DNA from: Hypomyces perniciosus
Lineage: Eukaryota > Ascomycota > Sordariomycetes > Hypocreales > Hypocreaceae
DNA: 64,000 bases
Direction: 5' to 3'
NCBI GenBank assembly: GCA_008477525.1
Contig: SPDT01000007.1
Coordinates: 6,758,001-6,822,000 of the forward strand
Shown: in pieces, positions 11,880 to 26,046 of the stretch
How the letters are laid out: every line of letters begins with the position of its first letter
How positions within the stretch are numbered: the first letter of the stretch is position 1
Notes under the pieces: model-generated
Database searches by the model: none
What the model was told of the DNA's origin: nothing
Seen by the model: the letters and a program-made list of their open reading frames with translations, nothing else
Program-made: the position numbers and the translations under genes

Positions 11880-13198
11880 ACGCAACACCACCAACACACT
11901 AACATTACACTAAAACCTCTACTCGCGATAGCCTTAAAGCCTGCAAGCAGCGTTTCCTTTAACCTAGGAACGCGTACGCCTAGGAAACTACAGCAGAAAG
12001 CAAAAGACACTATCCTTACAGGGGCAGAAATAGAACTCTGCATCAATACTATTACTGCTAAGCCCAGCACTAAGCTAAAGGAAGGCCAGCATACCGAAAC
12101 ATACTCGAGCTCGGAGCCTAACAACAACAACTGCAATTCCTCAGTATCCAGTCTACTGAGCTCCCCTCTAGTCTCCTTTATATAACCGAACGCTAGAATT
12201 AATACTCTTAAAGCCCTAGAAAGCATTAAAGCTAATAGCCAGGCCCTATTTAAAAATTATATAGCTGTTCTCTATATAGTCTATAAAGCATTCGATAACG
12301 CTATAGTATAGTTCCTAGCAGGAAGAAAATATAATATCGCTACTTAAATAACCTAAGGCTTTATTAATTACTACACTAATAATAATATTACCGCTAAACT
12401 ATAGCCTAAAGCCATTTAAGACTCTTATACCAGTAAACTGTATACTAGCCTCCTGCTTAATGCACTATACTAGACGCGCTTTTAAACATATACTGCTACA
12501 GCTCTTAAAGCGCGTTAAATAAGAATCTTTTTAATTAGCATTAAAGAAGACTTATAGGTCTTTATTAGGTTAAACCTAGGATTAGCAGTATAGTAATATA
12601 AAGTCTATTATATTTATATAATAATTATAGGAATTATTAATAAAAGATTTAAAATAGTCCTTTAAATATTACTAATAAAGATAGGATAGTTAATAACCCT
12701 AGCTAATTAAAAGGTTAAGTAATAACTATTTAATAAAGAGAATAAAATTAGCGCCTGTTTAGGCGCTATAAAGGTTAAAGCAGCTTAATAAGAGTTTATA
12801 TATATAATCTTAGGCTATTTAAAGAGAATTATAAGCTCTTTTAATAATATAAAAGTAGATTACTTTAAAGCTATTACGTTAAAGGCGAAAATATAAACTA
12901 GCTAAGACTTAGTTAATGTTTAATTTTTAAAATAACTATATAAAGATTAATAAAGGAAAATAATACTACTTTTCTTCTTTAAACTATTTAATAAAAGGTT
13001 TACTCTCTTTAGCTTTAATAAATAGTAAGATTAATGTAAAAGACTAGCCTTTTAATAGTAGTATAAAATCTACTAAAACTTTTACCTTTAATAAATATAT
13101 AAAAATAAAAAAAATACTGCTTCTATAGCAGCCCTAAATATAAGACATAGGTTTACCTATTAAATATCTAATACGCCAACTGCTTAAGGCTATATAAG
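11880..13198 (+). pseudogene. LINE B ORF1 (gag-like) remnant
   Basis: The first 350 bases still have normal composition; a readable plus-strand stretch around 12020-12180 encodes serine/asparagine-rich, low-complexity protein. Beyond about 12230 the frame is riddled with TAA/TAG. The long minus-strand frame at 11867-12226 is the antisense of this region. Interrupted at 13199 by Gypsy A. Confidence 0.6.
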
Positions 13199-13593
13199 TG
13201 TCACGACCCGACCATGTCGAAGACCTGGTCACGGGATCACGGCAGAATATCGGAGCCTCCGGCCAATCACCAACAGATCGCAACTACGAGCGCGATCCTA
13301 TAAGAAGGATTACTATATAGAACCGTAATCCAGGATCACTAGGATCACTATAATCTAAACAATCTAAATATATTTACTATATATCTCCTTTATATATAAG
13401 ACTAGATAAGTTATAATTATTTAATATAATTACTTGAACAGTTATTAACAATTGCATTTATTAAAACCGCCTATTTTATAAAATTATAACTATATTACCC
13501 TATTTAGTATTTATCCTTAACCTCTCTGTTAATATAAACCTATAAACCTTGGTTTATCCCTTAAAAATTAACCTGGATTATTATATATTAACA
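13199..13593 (+). repeat. Gypsy A 5' LTR
   Basis: Starts TGTCACGACC, ends TATATTAACA. The first about 130 bases are hardly mutated while the rest is AT-rich. It aligns to 20416-20831 through blocks such as AACCGCCTATT and ACCTCTCTGTTAATATAAAC. Confidence 0.8.
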
Positions 13594-13599
13594 ACTTTT

Positions 13600-16500
13600 A
13601 TTTAAAAGGCTATTAAGAATCTTAAGCAATATCGCAAATATATCCGCTATAGTATCCTCTTCTAATAATCCTAATACTCTACCCTCTACTCTACCTCTTG
13701 ATTAAAGACAAGACTATAATAGAGATAATAATATAAATAAAAGTAAAGATAAAGATAAAGCTTATAAAATAAAACAACTCTGCATTTATATAAAAAAAGC
13801 CTCTTAATATATAGAAGCTAACTGTATAAAATAAGAATAACGCTATTAGTATTTAATTACTGAAAACGCTAAACTTTAGCAGGTAATTTACTAACAGTAA
13901 GCAGCTATTATGAATTTATAGAATTAAACACTACCCGCATTTAATCTAAACCCTATACTAAACGCTAAAAGAAATTAACCTTTAAAGGATTTAAAAGAGT
14001 CACTTAAAATATAACCCTTTAAACACTTTAATAAAAGTACTGTAGCACTTTAACCGTTTCTCACTTAACTATATAACTATTTCACCTACTTTTTAACCAG
14101 CTTTAATATAAAAACTAGTAAAGTTCTTTTAGCTGCTAAATAATTTAAAGGGAATACCTTAAAGTAGTTTAAACCTACTTAAAGGGATTTTTTTAATAAT
14201 AAAGCTAATGCTAATAAATAAACGTAAACTATATTTATTAACTATTATTAATTTAAAAAAGAATTAAAGAATATTTTTAATGATATTAGTAAAGAATATA
14301 CTGTAGAAAATAAATTTATAAACTTAATTTAGAAAGGAAAATGCTTTGATTATACTATATACTTTAAAAACTATACTGTTAAGGTTAAATAGAGGAATTC
14401 TGCTTTTATTAAACGCTTTTATAATAGAGTTAAGCTAAAAGTTAAAAGGGAAGCCTATAGGTTCCTTTAAAATAAAGGTATTATTAAATTTATTAAAAAT
14501 ATATAAATGTAGATAGTTTACTTTATAAACTTTATTTAAATATAAAAAAGGATAATAGTAATCCAGATAAGTTTATAAGTATTAAGGATATATGAATTAA
14601 AGTAAGAAGCAATAAAAATATATTGTTAACTTTAATAATAAAAGACTTAGTTAAATAGATTTAAACGCTATTTAAAAAAGAACAGTAAAGGCTGTCTATT
14701 ATAACTGTAATAAATTAAGATATTTTTTAAAGGACTATAAAGCTTTATAAAAGCCAAGAATTAATAAACCTTAAAAGCCTATACTAAAACCTAAATAAAA
14801 GGTTAATATAGTTTCGAAAACTATTAATTATATATTACTTAGCTAAACTGTATACTATAATAATAGCTGCTTTATTTATAAATCTAATAAAGATAAAAGC
14901 GGATAATACTCGAAATGACCTAAAAAGATATTTATAATAAACTGAAAGGGATACTGGTTAAGATTTAAATCTTTAACTTTTAGAGATATTCTTAAAGAGG
15001 ATAAAGTAAATAAATATTTACTATACCTAAATAGTTTAATAAAATAAAACCTAGACTTTAATTATATAGAGTTAAATAAAGATAATAATATTTTAAATAA
15101 ATAATAATTCCTATAATTAATTACTAATATTTCAACTAAATTACTATAAATAATAAAAAATAAATTAGCAGTAATAACTTTAATAATAAAAATAAAGGTA
15201 ACCCTTTATAATATAGACTATTATTATATAATACTATACTTTTAGAATTAAAAAATATATTACTTATAAACAGTAACTTTAAAAGTAAACTAAATAAATA
15301 TTATTTAAATTTAATTAAAAGAGTTACTATAGGTATATAATAAAACAGGATAAACCTATACCTATATAAACAGCTTTATATATAAAATAGAGCTAATAAT
15401 AAAATAGCCGTTAAAGCTATTTTAACTGCTTTAGCTATATAAACAAAGCCTATATATTTCTATATATAAAGAGACTATACTGTAAATAACTGTATTTATA
15501 AAAAGCACTATACTATATCTTAGGTTACTTGTATTGTATATAGGTATATAGTATATTTTCGAGAGAAAGTAAAGTATAATGTATTTTTAATTAAAATCCT
15601 GTTTTACTTTATAGAATAGGTATAGGATTATAATGCTTTAAAGAATAGATTATAATTATATAATATTAAGACTTTAAAATTATTATTATTAAACTAGATA
15701 TTAAAACCTTAAAGGAATATTCTTAACTATAAAGACTTGGAAGATATAAGTCTAAAAGATATTATATTTACTGCTAGGAGAAATTAATAAAGTAGCACTT
15801 TTAACTATAATAAAAGGTTTAAATGCCATCGATAATACTATTTAAAGTATAATAGCCTAAGGTGTATTATATATAAATAAAATAAGTTGCAGGATTAGCA
15901 TTTTGTCGGGGGTAACTGACATGCCCAACGCACCCGCTTTTTTTCTTTTAGCTTACACAAGAAAGGTTGGCCGCTTATTTAAGCAGCTACTGGATTAGGA
16001 AAGCACGGGAGTATAAAGACATACAGATAGACCTAGTTTAATAAAAGAAAGTGGCATTTACTTTAAAGAACCCTAATTAACTGTAAAATCTATATAAAAA
16101 GAAAAGAATTAGGAAATAATTAATATTACCTATAAAAGGGCTATAAAGTAATAATTGATAAATTATATCTCTTAAAATATTAAATAATAAAAGTAATAAT
16201 AAAGATTTACTATATTTTAAATTAAAGATAATAGTTAAAGGATATTAGCTATATATATTAATAGACAGTAAAGTAATAGGTAATTTTATTGCACCTATAA
16301 CTATAAATTGCTTATAGTTACTTTAAAAGAGAAAACTAAACTATATTTACTTTATTAAACAGAAAAAAGAGCTTTTATATATAATACTAAATAGGTTAAG
16401 CGAAAGAGTGATTATTTTAAACTTAAAATCGCTAAATATAAAGGAGTGGTTTTTTACAATATAGTAAATATTAATGAGTATAATATTATTCTCGGTTATC

Positions 16501-19500
16501 TTTAATTAAAATGCAATAACCTTGATATTAATTAGGAAAAAGGCTAGCTTTATTAGCGCGATAGTAAAGCTTCTTTAGCGATTAAAATTATTAAAAAAGT
16601 TTTAGCTGTAAGGCAGAAATCCTATATAAAACCCCTAGGTATACTGAAAAAAAGAACTAAAAAAGTTACCTTTAATTTAATTATAGAAATAATCTACTTA
16701 AAAATAAAACTTGAATAAAATAAAGGGAAGGATAAATAAATTTAAAGAATAATTACTTGTTTACAAAAAGCATTTAATAATATTAATAAAATACTTAAAA
16801 TAAAAAGCCTTAAAATAGCAGTATTACTAGAATAATTGCAGAATATCCTTAAAGAATACTAGAAGTATAATAAGCTATTTAAAGAAATACTTAACACTAA
16901 ACTACTGGAATATAGTTAATAAAACTATATAATTAAGCTTAAAGATAATATAAGCACTACGTTTTATAAGATTTATAATCTAAATAAAAAAAAGCTTAAA
17001 AGCCTATATGATTATTTAGATAATATATTAGCTAAAAGGTATATTTAACCCTTTTTATTAAAAGTAGGCTATTTTATTATATTTATATTAAAAAAAAAGG
17101 CAAACTATAGTTAATTATAGATTACTAATAGCTTAATAAAGCTACTGTTAAAGATAAAACCCTATTATTATTAATTATAAAACTGCAGGATAGACTATAT
17201 AGGAAAAAATAGTTTATAGCGCTAGACTTTAAAGGCGCTTATAACCGTATTTAAATCAAGGAAAAATATAAATAGATAACTGCCTTTTAAACTAAATATA
17301 GATTATTTAAATATTTAATTATACCTTTCAGTTTTACTAATACCCCTGTAATATTCTAAAAGATAATAAATAATATATTAAAAGAGTACTTTAATATCTT
17401 TATAGTTATTTACTTAAATAATATCCTAATCTTTTTAAATACCTTTAAAGAATATAAAGTATATATCTATAAAGTATTATAAATATTATAAAATACTAAA
17501 CTATTTATAGAACTAAAGAAATGCAAATTTTATATATAGAAAGTTACTTTCTTAAAGTATATTATTACCTTTAAAGAAATTTATATAAATCTGTTAAAAG
17601 TATAAGCAGTATAAGATTAGCCTATACTTATAATAATTAAGGAAATTTAAAGCTTTTAAAATTTATTAACTATTATTAATAATTTATTAAAGGCTATAAA
17701 AGTATTATATAAACTCTTTATAAATTTATTAAAAAAGATTAAAAGTTTCTATAAGTATTAAATATATAAGATATATTCGATAAATTTAAGTAGTTTATTT
17801 TAAAGGAACCTATACTTATTATATTTAACCTATTTAAAGAAATAAAAGTTAAAATAGATACTTTTAATTTTGCTATAAAAGTTTAATTTAATTAAAAGGA
17901 TAAAAATAGTAAGCTATATTTTATTGCCTTTTACTTTAAAGTATTATATAGTATAGAATTAAACTACTTAATATATAATAAAGAATTCCTTACTATTATT
18001 TTTATATTTAAAAAATAGTAATATTACCGATTAAATAGAATATATAAAGTTAAAGTATATATTAACTATAAGAATATTATATATTTTGCGACAGTTTAAT
18101 AATTTTCTGGAAGGCAGATCTGCTATATAGAATACCTATTAAAATTTGACTATATTTTAATCTATTAAAAAGGATTTAAGAATAGATAAATAAATGTATT
18201 TAATAGATAAGCTAACTATAATTAAAGAAAGATTAAATATACTAGGCAGATTTTAAAATAGACTTTTAAAAGATATTATTAATAAATAGCACTTTAAGCT
18301 ATATATAAAGTATTTAGTAATAATACTATACTTTAATATATTAAAGAGTACTATATTATTTAAGATAATAATAGATTTTTAAAAGATATAAAGTTTAATA
18401 AAAAAGGAATTTAATAATAAAATAGAAAGATTTCAATTTTAAATAAACTTTAGAAAAATATAGTTATAAAAGTTTATTAATACCTAGTATATAGATCTAA
18501 AGGTATTTGCAAGACTTGCGAATAGGTATAAAGGTATTTTAAGTTTTAAAGGCTTAAAAAAGTAATATAAAATATTATTTTTCATTATATAATATATAGA
18601 ATAGTTAAACCTTTAAAATATAAACTATATAGTAAACTTTAACTTTTATTAATACTAGAATAACTATAAAAGTTAATTTTATTAAACTTTATTATTAAAC
18701 TACTATTATTTATTAAACTAAAATTAAAAGTTAAATATAATAATATTTTAATAATTATAGACTAATTTATTAAATACTTTTACTTCCTTTTATATAAAAA
18801 AAGTAATAGATATAGAGATATTAAGTTATATATTTTTATAATTTATTATAGCTAATTATATAATTTTAGCCGAAATTATTTCTAACTAAAGATTAACCTT
18901 TTTATTTACATTCTAATAAATATTTATAAATTAATTAAATTATAAATTTAATATTATACATTATTTATCAATAAATAGTTACATAAAATATATTAATTAG
19001 ATTATTACAGCTTATTTAAAAAGTTATATTAACTTTAATTAAAATAATTAAATAGAGAAGCTATTAATTATATAGATATTTTATAATAGTGATATTTTAA
19101 AGTTAATTAGACTTAGCTTTATATATACTAATTATAGCTTTACGCTAGATATATATAAAGTGTTAAGGAAAGGCTTATATATTAATAAAGTATAAATTAA
19201 AGTAAAAGATATAAAGTAGTTATATAAAGAAATGTAGGTATACTTGTACTTTATATAAAGAAAATTAAAAAAGTATACCAATAAATATAAAGTAAAGGGA
19301 TTAATCTTTCAAAAAGGAGATATAGTTTACTTATATTATTATTTACTAGGAAAAAAGACTATAAATATTAAGATAATATAATTAAGTAATAAATTAAACT
19401 TTAAGAAATTTAAACTTTACCTAGTTAAAAAGGTTACTTTAAAAGTCACTTATAAATTTATATTACTAGATAGTATTTAAATTTATTTAATATTTTATAT

Positions 19501-20415
19501 TTTAATATTTAAAAAAGTATTATAAGATAAATTAAAGAATGGATTAATTATAGATTTAATTAAGGTTTTACTGGTTAAAGAAGAATATAAAGTTAAGGAA
19601 ATTAAAGCTATAAAAATAAAAGATAATAAACGCTAATATTTAATAAAGTAGAAAAACTATAGAGAGGAATATAACTCCTGGGAATTTAAAGAATACTTTA
19701 AGCACTTTTAGATAACTTTATAGTAATTCTATTAAAATCTAGGCCTTTTAAGAAAGGGTTTAATAAGGCATTAAAAGTGAAAAGATTAATACCCTAAAAG
19801 TCCTAAACCTCTTAAAGAACTTTTGATTCCTGCTGTTTTAGATTTTCCAGTTTATTTAAAGATTTTAACCTATACTCGACTATCTCTTTACCCTTAATCC
19901 GCAGCTATTGTTTCTAACGATAAAGACGCTTTAAACGATCTAAGGCTTTATCTATTTCTGCCTAGGCTTTATAAAGGGCTTTATAATAAAGTAATAAAAG
20001 TTCTTTTATTAATTTTTTAATGGAATTAAAATATTGTAATTTAGAAATAATATTGAATATTAAGAAATAATTTTAGCTATAATACTAAAAGAAAGACCTT
20101 AGGGAAATATATAAGAGTGTAATATAACCCTTATACTATTATATAGACAATTAATATAAATGCATTTACTGTATTTTAAAGAGCAATTGCTTATATAATA
20201 TTTTAGGCCGCGAAAAAGATAATGAGAATAAGGTATAATATTAAAGCTGTTAATATTAATTAAGTCTATAAGTTTACGATAATAGAAAGTCGATTTAGTA
20301 TAAGTAGGCTGTAAATTGTTAGATATAATAAACAGTTAAGAAAAAGGATATTATATATAAGAAAAGGGAAGGGATTAAATAGGTTTTGAGGATAAGATTA
20401 ACGGGAAGGGGATAT
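13600..20415 (+). pseudogene. Gypsy A gag-pol remnant with chromodomain
   Basis: Stop codons fill every frame, but family motifs survive. A CCHC zinc knuckle is decayed to YNCNKLRYFLKDYK at about 14700-14745. The RT region at about 17060-17420 shows LDFKGAYNRI and YLNNILI (ancestral YLDDILI). A chromodomain lies at about 19570-19730, its YLVKWKGY block reading YLIK*KNY and followed by NSWEFKEY. This order (pol, integrase, then a terminal chromodomain) defines Gypsy chromoviruses. A 152-bp unrelated repeat interrupts it at 15902-16053. Confidence 0.75.
15902..16053 (+). mobile_element. 152-bp short repeat related to 6991-7400
   Basis: TTTGTCGGGGGTAACTGA followed by about 125 bp nearly identical to 6991-7135, including the TATAAA and AATAAA signals, then a different end (AGAAAGTG). 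GCATTT occurs directly on both sides (15898-15903 and 16054-16059), indicating an insertion of its own. It carries little RIP although it lies inside heavily decayed Gypsy A. Confidence 0.65.
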
Positions 20416-20831
20416 TGTATTACGACTTAACTATATTAAAGACTAGGTTATAGGGGTATAGGAGAATATTGGTTATACTGACTAATTATTAAGAAGTAAT
20501 TACTACGTTAAGAGTAATTACTTAAATGCTTATTATATTAAAAAGTGTAATTATTTACTTAATTACTGTATTATTATAGTAATTGCAGTAATACTTACTA
20601 GGATATTAATAATTATATATAAATTTCCTTTATATATATATAACTGGCTTATTACTTATTTAGTATAGTTATTTAGATAGTTGTTAATAATTGTATTTAT
20701 TAGAACCGCCTATTCTATAGAATTGTAACTATATTACCCTGTTTAGTATTTATCCCTGACCTCTCTGTTAATATAAACCCATGAACCTCGGTTTATCCTT
20801 TAAGAATCAACCCGGATCGTTATATATATAG
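20416..20831 (+). repeat. Gypsy A 3' LTR (truncated by Copia A)
   Basis: Begins TGTATTACGACTTAAC, which is the 5' LTR start with C-to-T and G-to-A changes. Its right part (ACCTCTCTGTTAATATAAAC to CCCGGATCGTTATATA) matches 13511-13585. The middle is longer and AT-expanded compared with the 5' copy. Confidence 0.7.
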
Positions 20832-21941
20832 TATATTCCCTATTTCAATAAGATATAGGTCTGATATTAGTAGTATAAGTTAACCTATTAGGGCTCCTAG
20901 TAGCCCTATTTCCTTAATTAAACATAATAGCTCTCTTTAACAGTAAAGGGATTTATTTATTTAAGTACAGAATATAAAATAAAAGCTTTAAGTATAGAGG
21001 GCTTTTACTGAAATAGTTAAGGTATAGTTAAAGGGTTAAAATAATACTATAATTTAGCTAAATAATACTCTAGCTAGCCTAACTACTGCTATTTTAAGTC
21101 TTTAATTTTAATAGACTATTAGTTTAATGGAAATTAATCCTATAGCCTTTATACTAGTGCTAATATAAACTTTTACTTTTATTCCTATATTAGTCCAGGT
21201 TCTATTTATATTTATTCTTTAACTTTAAAATATTATTTTTACTTTAAATAGTAGTTTTATTAAACGGTATTAAAAAAGGTCTATAGCTTTTTAGAAAGCT
21301 ATAAGTTAATAGGTTTTAATAACTTTAATTAGTAGAAATAGTCTTCAAGTATTATATTAAAAGCTATAGATTACTATTCTTTTATAGAAAATCCTATAGT
21401 TATTAATTCTTTATTTAATTTAAAATAAGCCTTATTATTTATATTAATTAAGGATAGTTTAATAGCTATTCCTGCTGTATTTATTGCTTGGATTTAAAGT
21501 TTTAAAAAAGTATTTTTAATATTAAAGAGATAATATAGTTACTTTAATACTTTATAAAGAGATTCCCTTTATAAGGAATTTTATTTATTAAATTACAGTA
21601 ATTATAAAAGATCTTTAGTTAAATTTAATATTACTTTTCATAGCTTATTAGCTAAATTAGCTATTTTAAAGGTTAATATTAATATATTAAATTAAGTAAA
21701 TTAATATTTAAATGCTTTAAAAAAAACATATTTTAATAGGCTAAAAGAATTAAAGGAACTATTAAATTTAATAAAGCTATTAAGCAATTAATTAAAGGTG
21801 TTAATATTTAATTCTTTATAGTAGATATATTAAAAGAAACTAAGAATTTATCTTTAACTGTATATAAGGTTAATAAAGCTTTAGGCCCTTTTAAGTCCTT
21901 TAAAGATTAAAAGCTAGCTATTAATTTTAATAAAAAGAAAA

Positions 21942-22049
21942 GAAATTAAAAGAATTAAAGAAATTAAAAGAATTAAAGAAATTAAAAGAATTAAAGAAAT
22001 TAAAAGAATTAAAGAAATTAAAAGAATTAAAGAAATTAAAAGAATTAAA
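21942..22049. repeat. 18-bp minisatellite in Copia A gag
   Basis: About six tandem copies of GAAATTAAAAGAATTAAA. Copia B has the short, less mutated version at about 29655-29695, where the ancestral codons read as an Asn-Gln-Lys-rich peptide. The array is therefore an expansion inside a gag low-complexity segment. Confidence 0.85.
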
Positions 22050-25000
22050 ACTAAAAGTAAACTATAAAGGATACTGCTTTTATTAGTATATATTATTTAA
22101 CTATTTAAGAATATAATTTAAAAAAGCTATTAAAAGAATCCTTTACTAAATCTATTAATAGTTTAAATAATAATTAAGACTTTTTATATACTTTAAATGC
22201 TAAAAAAGGTAAAAAGCTTTTTAAGCCTTTTAAATTTTTTAAAAAACCTAAACCTTTTAGACTTTTTATTTAAAATAGTCTATTATATAACACTAAATCT
22301 ACAGTTTATATAATAAATTCTAAAAAATAATTTATAGACTATAAACCTAATAAAAGGGACCTAAATATTATCTATACTAGTAAAGGCCCTATTATATTTA
22401 AAGGAATAAATATAGCTATTTTTAATATCTTTAATAAAGATAATAACTATAAAGAGATAAAACTATTAAATACCTTTTATTACCTATAGCTAAATATAAA
22501 CCTTATAAGTAGCTTAAGGTATTATTAAACTACAGGACATATATAGTATAATACTTTTTTTATAAAAACTATATAGCTAATAAAGCTATTAAATCCTTTA
22601 AAATATAGTTTTTTCTTTATAATTAAAGGATATACTATACTATATAGCTATATAAATAGTTATAAAGTTTATAGCTTTATATAAGTTTAAATGCCTACTA
22701 TTAATAAAAAAAAGGCTTAAAAATATATTATTATTTTAAAAGTAATAGCTTTAAAAAAATAATTAATTAAATTTAGCTTTAAATTTATAAAAAATAATAA
22801 TCTTAAAGAAAAGGATTTCTTTAAAATCCTTAAAACCTTAAACTAAATAAAAGAAAAGGGGCTTTATATACCTTTATTACTTAAAGAAATAAAGGGGAAT
22901 AAGCCTATAAAGGATACCTCTATAGAGGAAAGGCTTTATATATTTAAAGAATCTTCTATTATTAAAAATCTAGAAGTTATTAAACTATTTAAACTAAAAG
23001 GAAAGACTATTATTAGTTTTAGCTATAAACTGCTAAAACTAGCCCTTTTATAGTATAAAAGACTAGGTTATATTAATTTAAGTCTATTAAAGAAAACTAT
23101 TGACATAATTACTAGAATATTTAACTTTAATTTTATTAAAAAGATTAAATTCTATTATTTAATATATAATAAAAGAAAAGCTATTAAAAGGCTTAATTTA
23201 AAGTTAATTCCTAATCTATTAGCCTCTTTAAATTATTTAAAAGCTAATACTTTCTTTATAAAGCTAATACCTTATAATAAAGCTTTTATTAATTTTTTTA
23301 ATTATTAATAGAAAATTAAAATATAGGTAACTATTCCTTTTAAGAGATTATAATAAATTTACCATTTTAGCTATTATATAAAACTTTATAAATAGTCTTA
23401 AAATGTAATATAACTAATATTCTAAAGAATTCTATTATAATAGTAAAAAGGAAATTAATTAAGAACTTTAAACCTAATTCTTTTCTTTAAGAATTATATA
23501 TTCCTATAGCAGCCTTTATATTTATAAATAAAATAGTTTAATAGAATACGTTATTAGAGTTTTATTAAATAAACTTTAAGCTATTATTATAGCAGTTAAT
23601 TTACTACTATATCTTTAAAATTTTATTATTACTGCAGTTTTTAAATTAATTAACTATACAGCTATTATTAATAAAGACTTTACCTTTTATTAAAAACTAT
23701 ATAAAGATTTAAACTTTTAATAAAGATTATAAGCTTAATCTATAAAGATATAAGATTATTGGCTTTTATTATAAGGTATTGATTATATAAAAATAAAGGG
23801 CTAAAGGCTATAAATTAACCTTTAAAACTAAAATTAATAAGACTATTAGCAGTTTTAAGTAATAATATTTATTTTATTTATATTTTAACTAGATAGATAG
23901 TCTTTAAATCTTTAACTATAAAGCTATATAAAGATAAAATTCTTAAACTTTAAATGTTAAAGCCTATTATAGGTTAAGATAATAAAGAATTAAAGGGAGA
24001 AATAAAGCTAGATTCTATAAATTAAATAATTCCTAGTTTTTAGGATATTAATCCTTTACTCTTTAACTTTATTTTAAAGGGAGTACCTACTACTATTCCC
24101 TTTATTTTTAATTTTATTCTTATACTAGTTATATAAAACTCTGCAGTTATAAAGGATTTTATAGATATAGATATATTTTATTTTCTTGATAATAGTATTA
24201 AAAAGCTAGCCTTTTTAACTGCTATAATATAAGACCTTTAAACGCTTAAGTAAATATTTTATAGTTTTAAGAAGATTAAGTGGCTAAAAGTGATTTATAG
24301 TAAATTTAACTAGCTAGTTAAATAATATACTTTTACTTTTATTAAATATAATAGTATTCTTTAAAGTAAGAATCCTATTATTAGTTAAGTAGTTTTAAAG
24401 ATGAAAAAAGACTAGAATAATAAAATAGTTAAATTTAAACCTAGGTTAATTATTAAGGGTTTTTAATAACTAAAAGGAATAAATTTTAATTAAATATTTA
24501 CCTTAATAGCTATTCTTTTTACTTAATAGCTTTTATTAACTTTAGCTATTATCTATAACTAAGAAATTAAATAAATTAACTTTATTAATATATTCTTTAA
24601 TAGGATATTTAAGGAAACTATCTTTTTTAACTTCCCTAAAGGGTTTAAAGACTATACTAGTTAAGCTTCCTTTAAGATTAAATCTATTTTTAGAAAGCTA
24701 GGTTATAACCTTAATATAGATTAAGTTATTTAATTACAGAAAGCTCTTTATAGTTTAAAATAGTCTTTTAAAAATAGTAATAGGCTTTATAAGCTTTAGG
24801 AAATAAATTAAAATATACTCTTTTAATTTCTAATTTTATTATTCTCTATAATTTAAATAACTGTTTTTTTATTAGACTAGATAAAGAAGCTATAGCCTAG
24901 TTAAAGCTAGCTTTTAATAAAGTCTATATTATAAAAGATAAAGGCTTTGCCTTTTTCTTTTTAAAGGTTTAGATAGTTAAGGATAGAAAAAGAGTTTTTT

Positions 25001-25289
25001 TTTTAGCTTTCTTATAAATAATATATTATTAAAGTTATAGAGTTTTTTAACTTTTAAAACTTTAAGTTTATTTAATTACCTTTATAGTCCTTTATTTTAG
25101 CTAATAAAATTATAACTAAACTAAATAAAGCTAATATTAAGCTTTTTTAAGCTATTATTAGTATTATGATTTATTTAATAATTTATACTTAAATAGATAT
25201 TAGCTTTTTAGTTTAGTAGTTAACTAAATAATTTTAAAGCCTTTATAAAGAGTATTGAAATATAGCCTATAACCTATTATAGTATTTAA

Positions 25290-26046
25290 CGGGCTGCTTG
25301 GCAAGCCCCCCCCGTCCATGCAGGGAGCGTACATACGCTTCCAGAAACTAGCACAGAACATCTCGCCCTGCAGGACCTTCGTCTCGTGGGTCCCAGGACA
25401 CGAGGACATCATGGGCAACGAACAGGCCGACCGTTTGGCCAAACAAGGCGCGGCCCTCCCCGCCGCGCCACAGAACTGGGCTACGATCACACACATTAGA
25501 AGATGGACCAAAGAAGAAGTTGCAGAGGTAAGGGAGCGGGACTGGCTCGGCAAGACCCCTGAGGGCTACGAACGGTGGGGACTCGGGGCCCCAGCCTCCC
25601 CCCCGGAGCTCAAACTCCCACGCCCCATCCTCCACAGGCTCCTGGCGGAGAGATCGGGACATGGGGACTTCCAGGAATACCACGAACGCTTCGGACACGA
25701 CAGAGAGTCTGTCTGCAAGTGCGGCGAACCAAGGAGGCAAGGCCACTTCGCAGAATGCAGAATGGTCAGGCCCTTCCTTCCAGACATCCCCCCAGGAGAG
25801 ACCCCCCTCTCTTACCTACTCGGACCTACAGGAAGCAAGGCCTTCCAGAAACTAGTGGAGGAGGCGGACCCTTATGGTCCTCCCCCGGCGGAAACAGATT
25901 GACACCACCCAGATTGATCCTCTTTCCTTTGTAAATTGAAACTCAGCGAACAGCGGCGCAAGCCGCTGGCTCCTGACGTCCTATTGCCCATAAGGGATTT
26001 GTGTAACTAGTTTACTTAGTGGACGTAAATAATAAAACAAACAAAC
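25290..26046 (+). mobile_element. LINE C: 5'-truncated, RIP-free Tad-like LINE insertion
   Basis: 757 bp of GC-rich DNA in the middle of Copia A. It is flanked by a 14-bp target duplication, ATTATAGTATTTAA (25276-25289) and ATTATAGTATTGAA (26047-26060), one mismatch. The empty site is visible in Copia B at about 32944-32960. It carries the RNase H end of ORF2, a 3' UTR and an A-rich tail (AATAATAAAACAAACAAAC). Confidence 0.9.
25291..25902 (+). pseudogene. LINE C ORF2 fragment: RNase H and C-terminal domain
   Basis: Open to the truncation point with no start of its own; 203 codons to TGA at 25900-25902. It encodes the last part of a LINE-type RNase H (SWVPGHEDIMGNEQADRLAKQ; His and Asp of the catalytic set). 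This is followed by the C-terminal Tad module with HRLLAERSGHGDFQEYHERF and a CxC...H...C cluster (CKCGEPRRQGHFAEC). The same module, decayed, ends LINE B at about 48020-48720. Not a functional gene by itself because RT and endonuclease are missing, but its intactness implies that a live parent copy existed recently. Confidence 0.85.

Noticed and set aside
11867..12226. Minus-strand frame of 119 codons with hydrophobic stretches
   Set aside because: It is the antisense of the less-decayed start of LINE B ORF1; no splice partners, no known motif.
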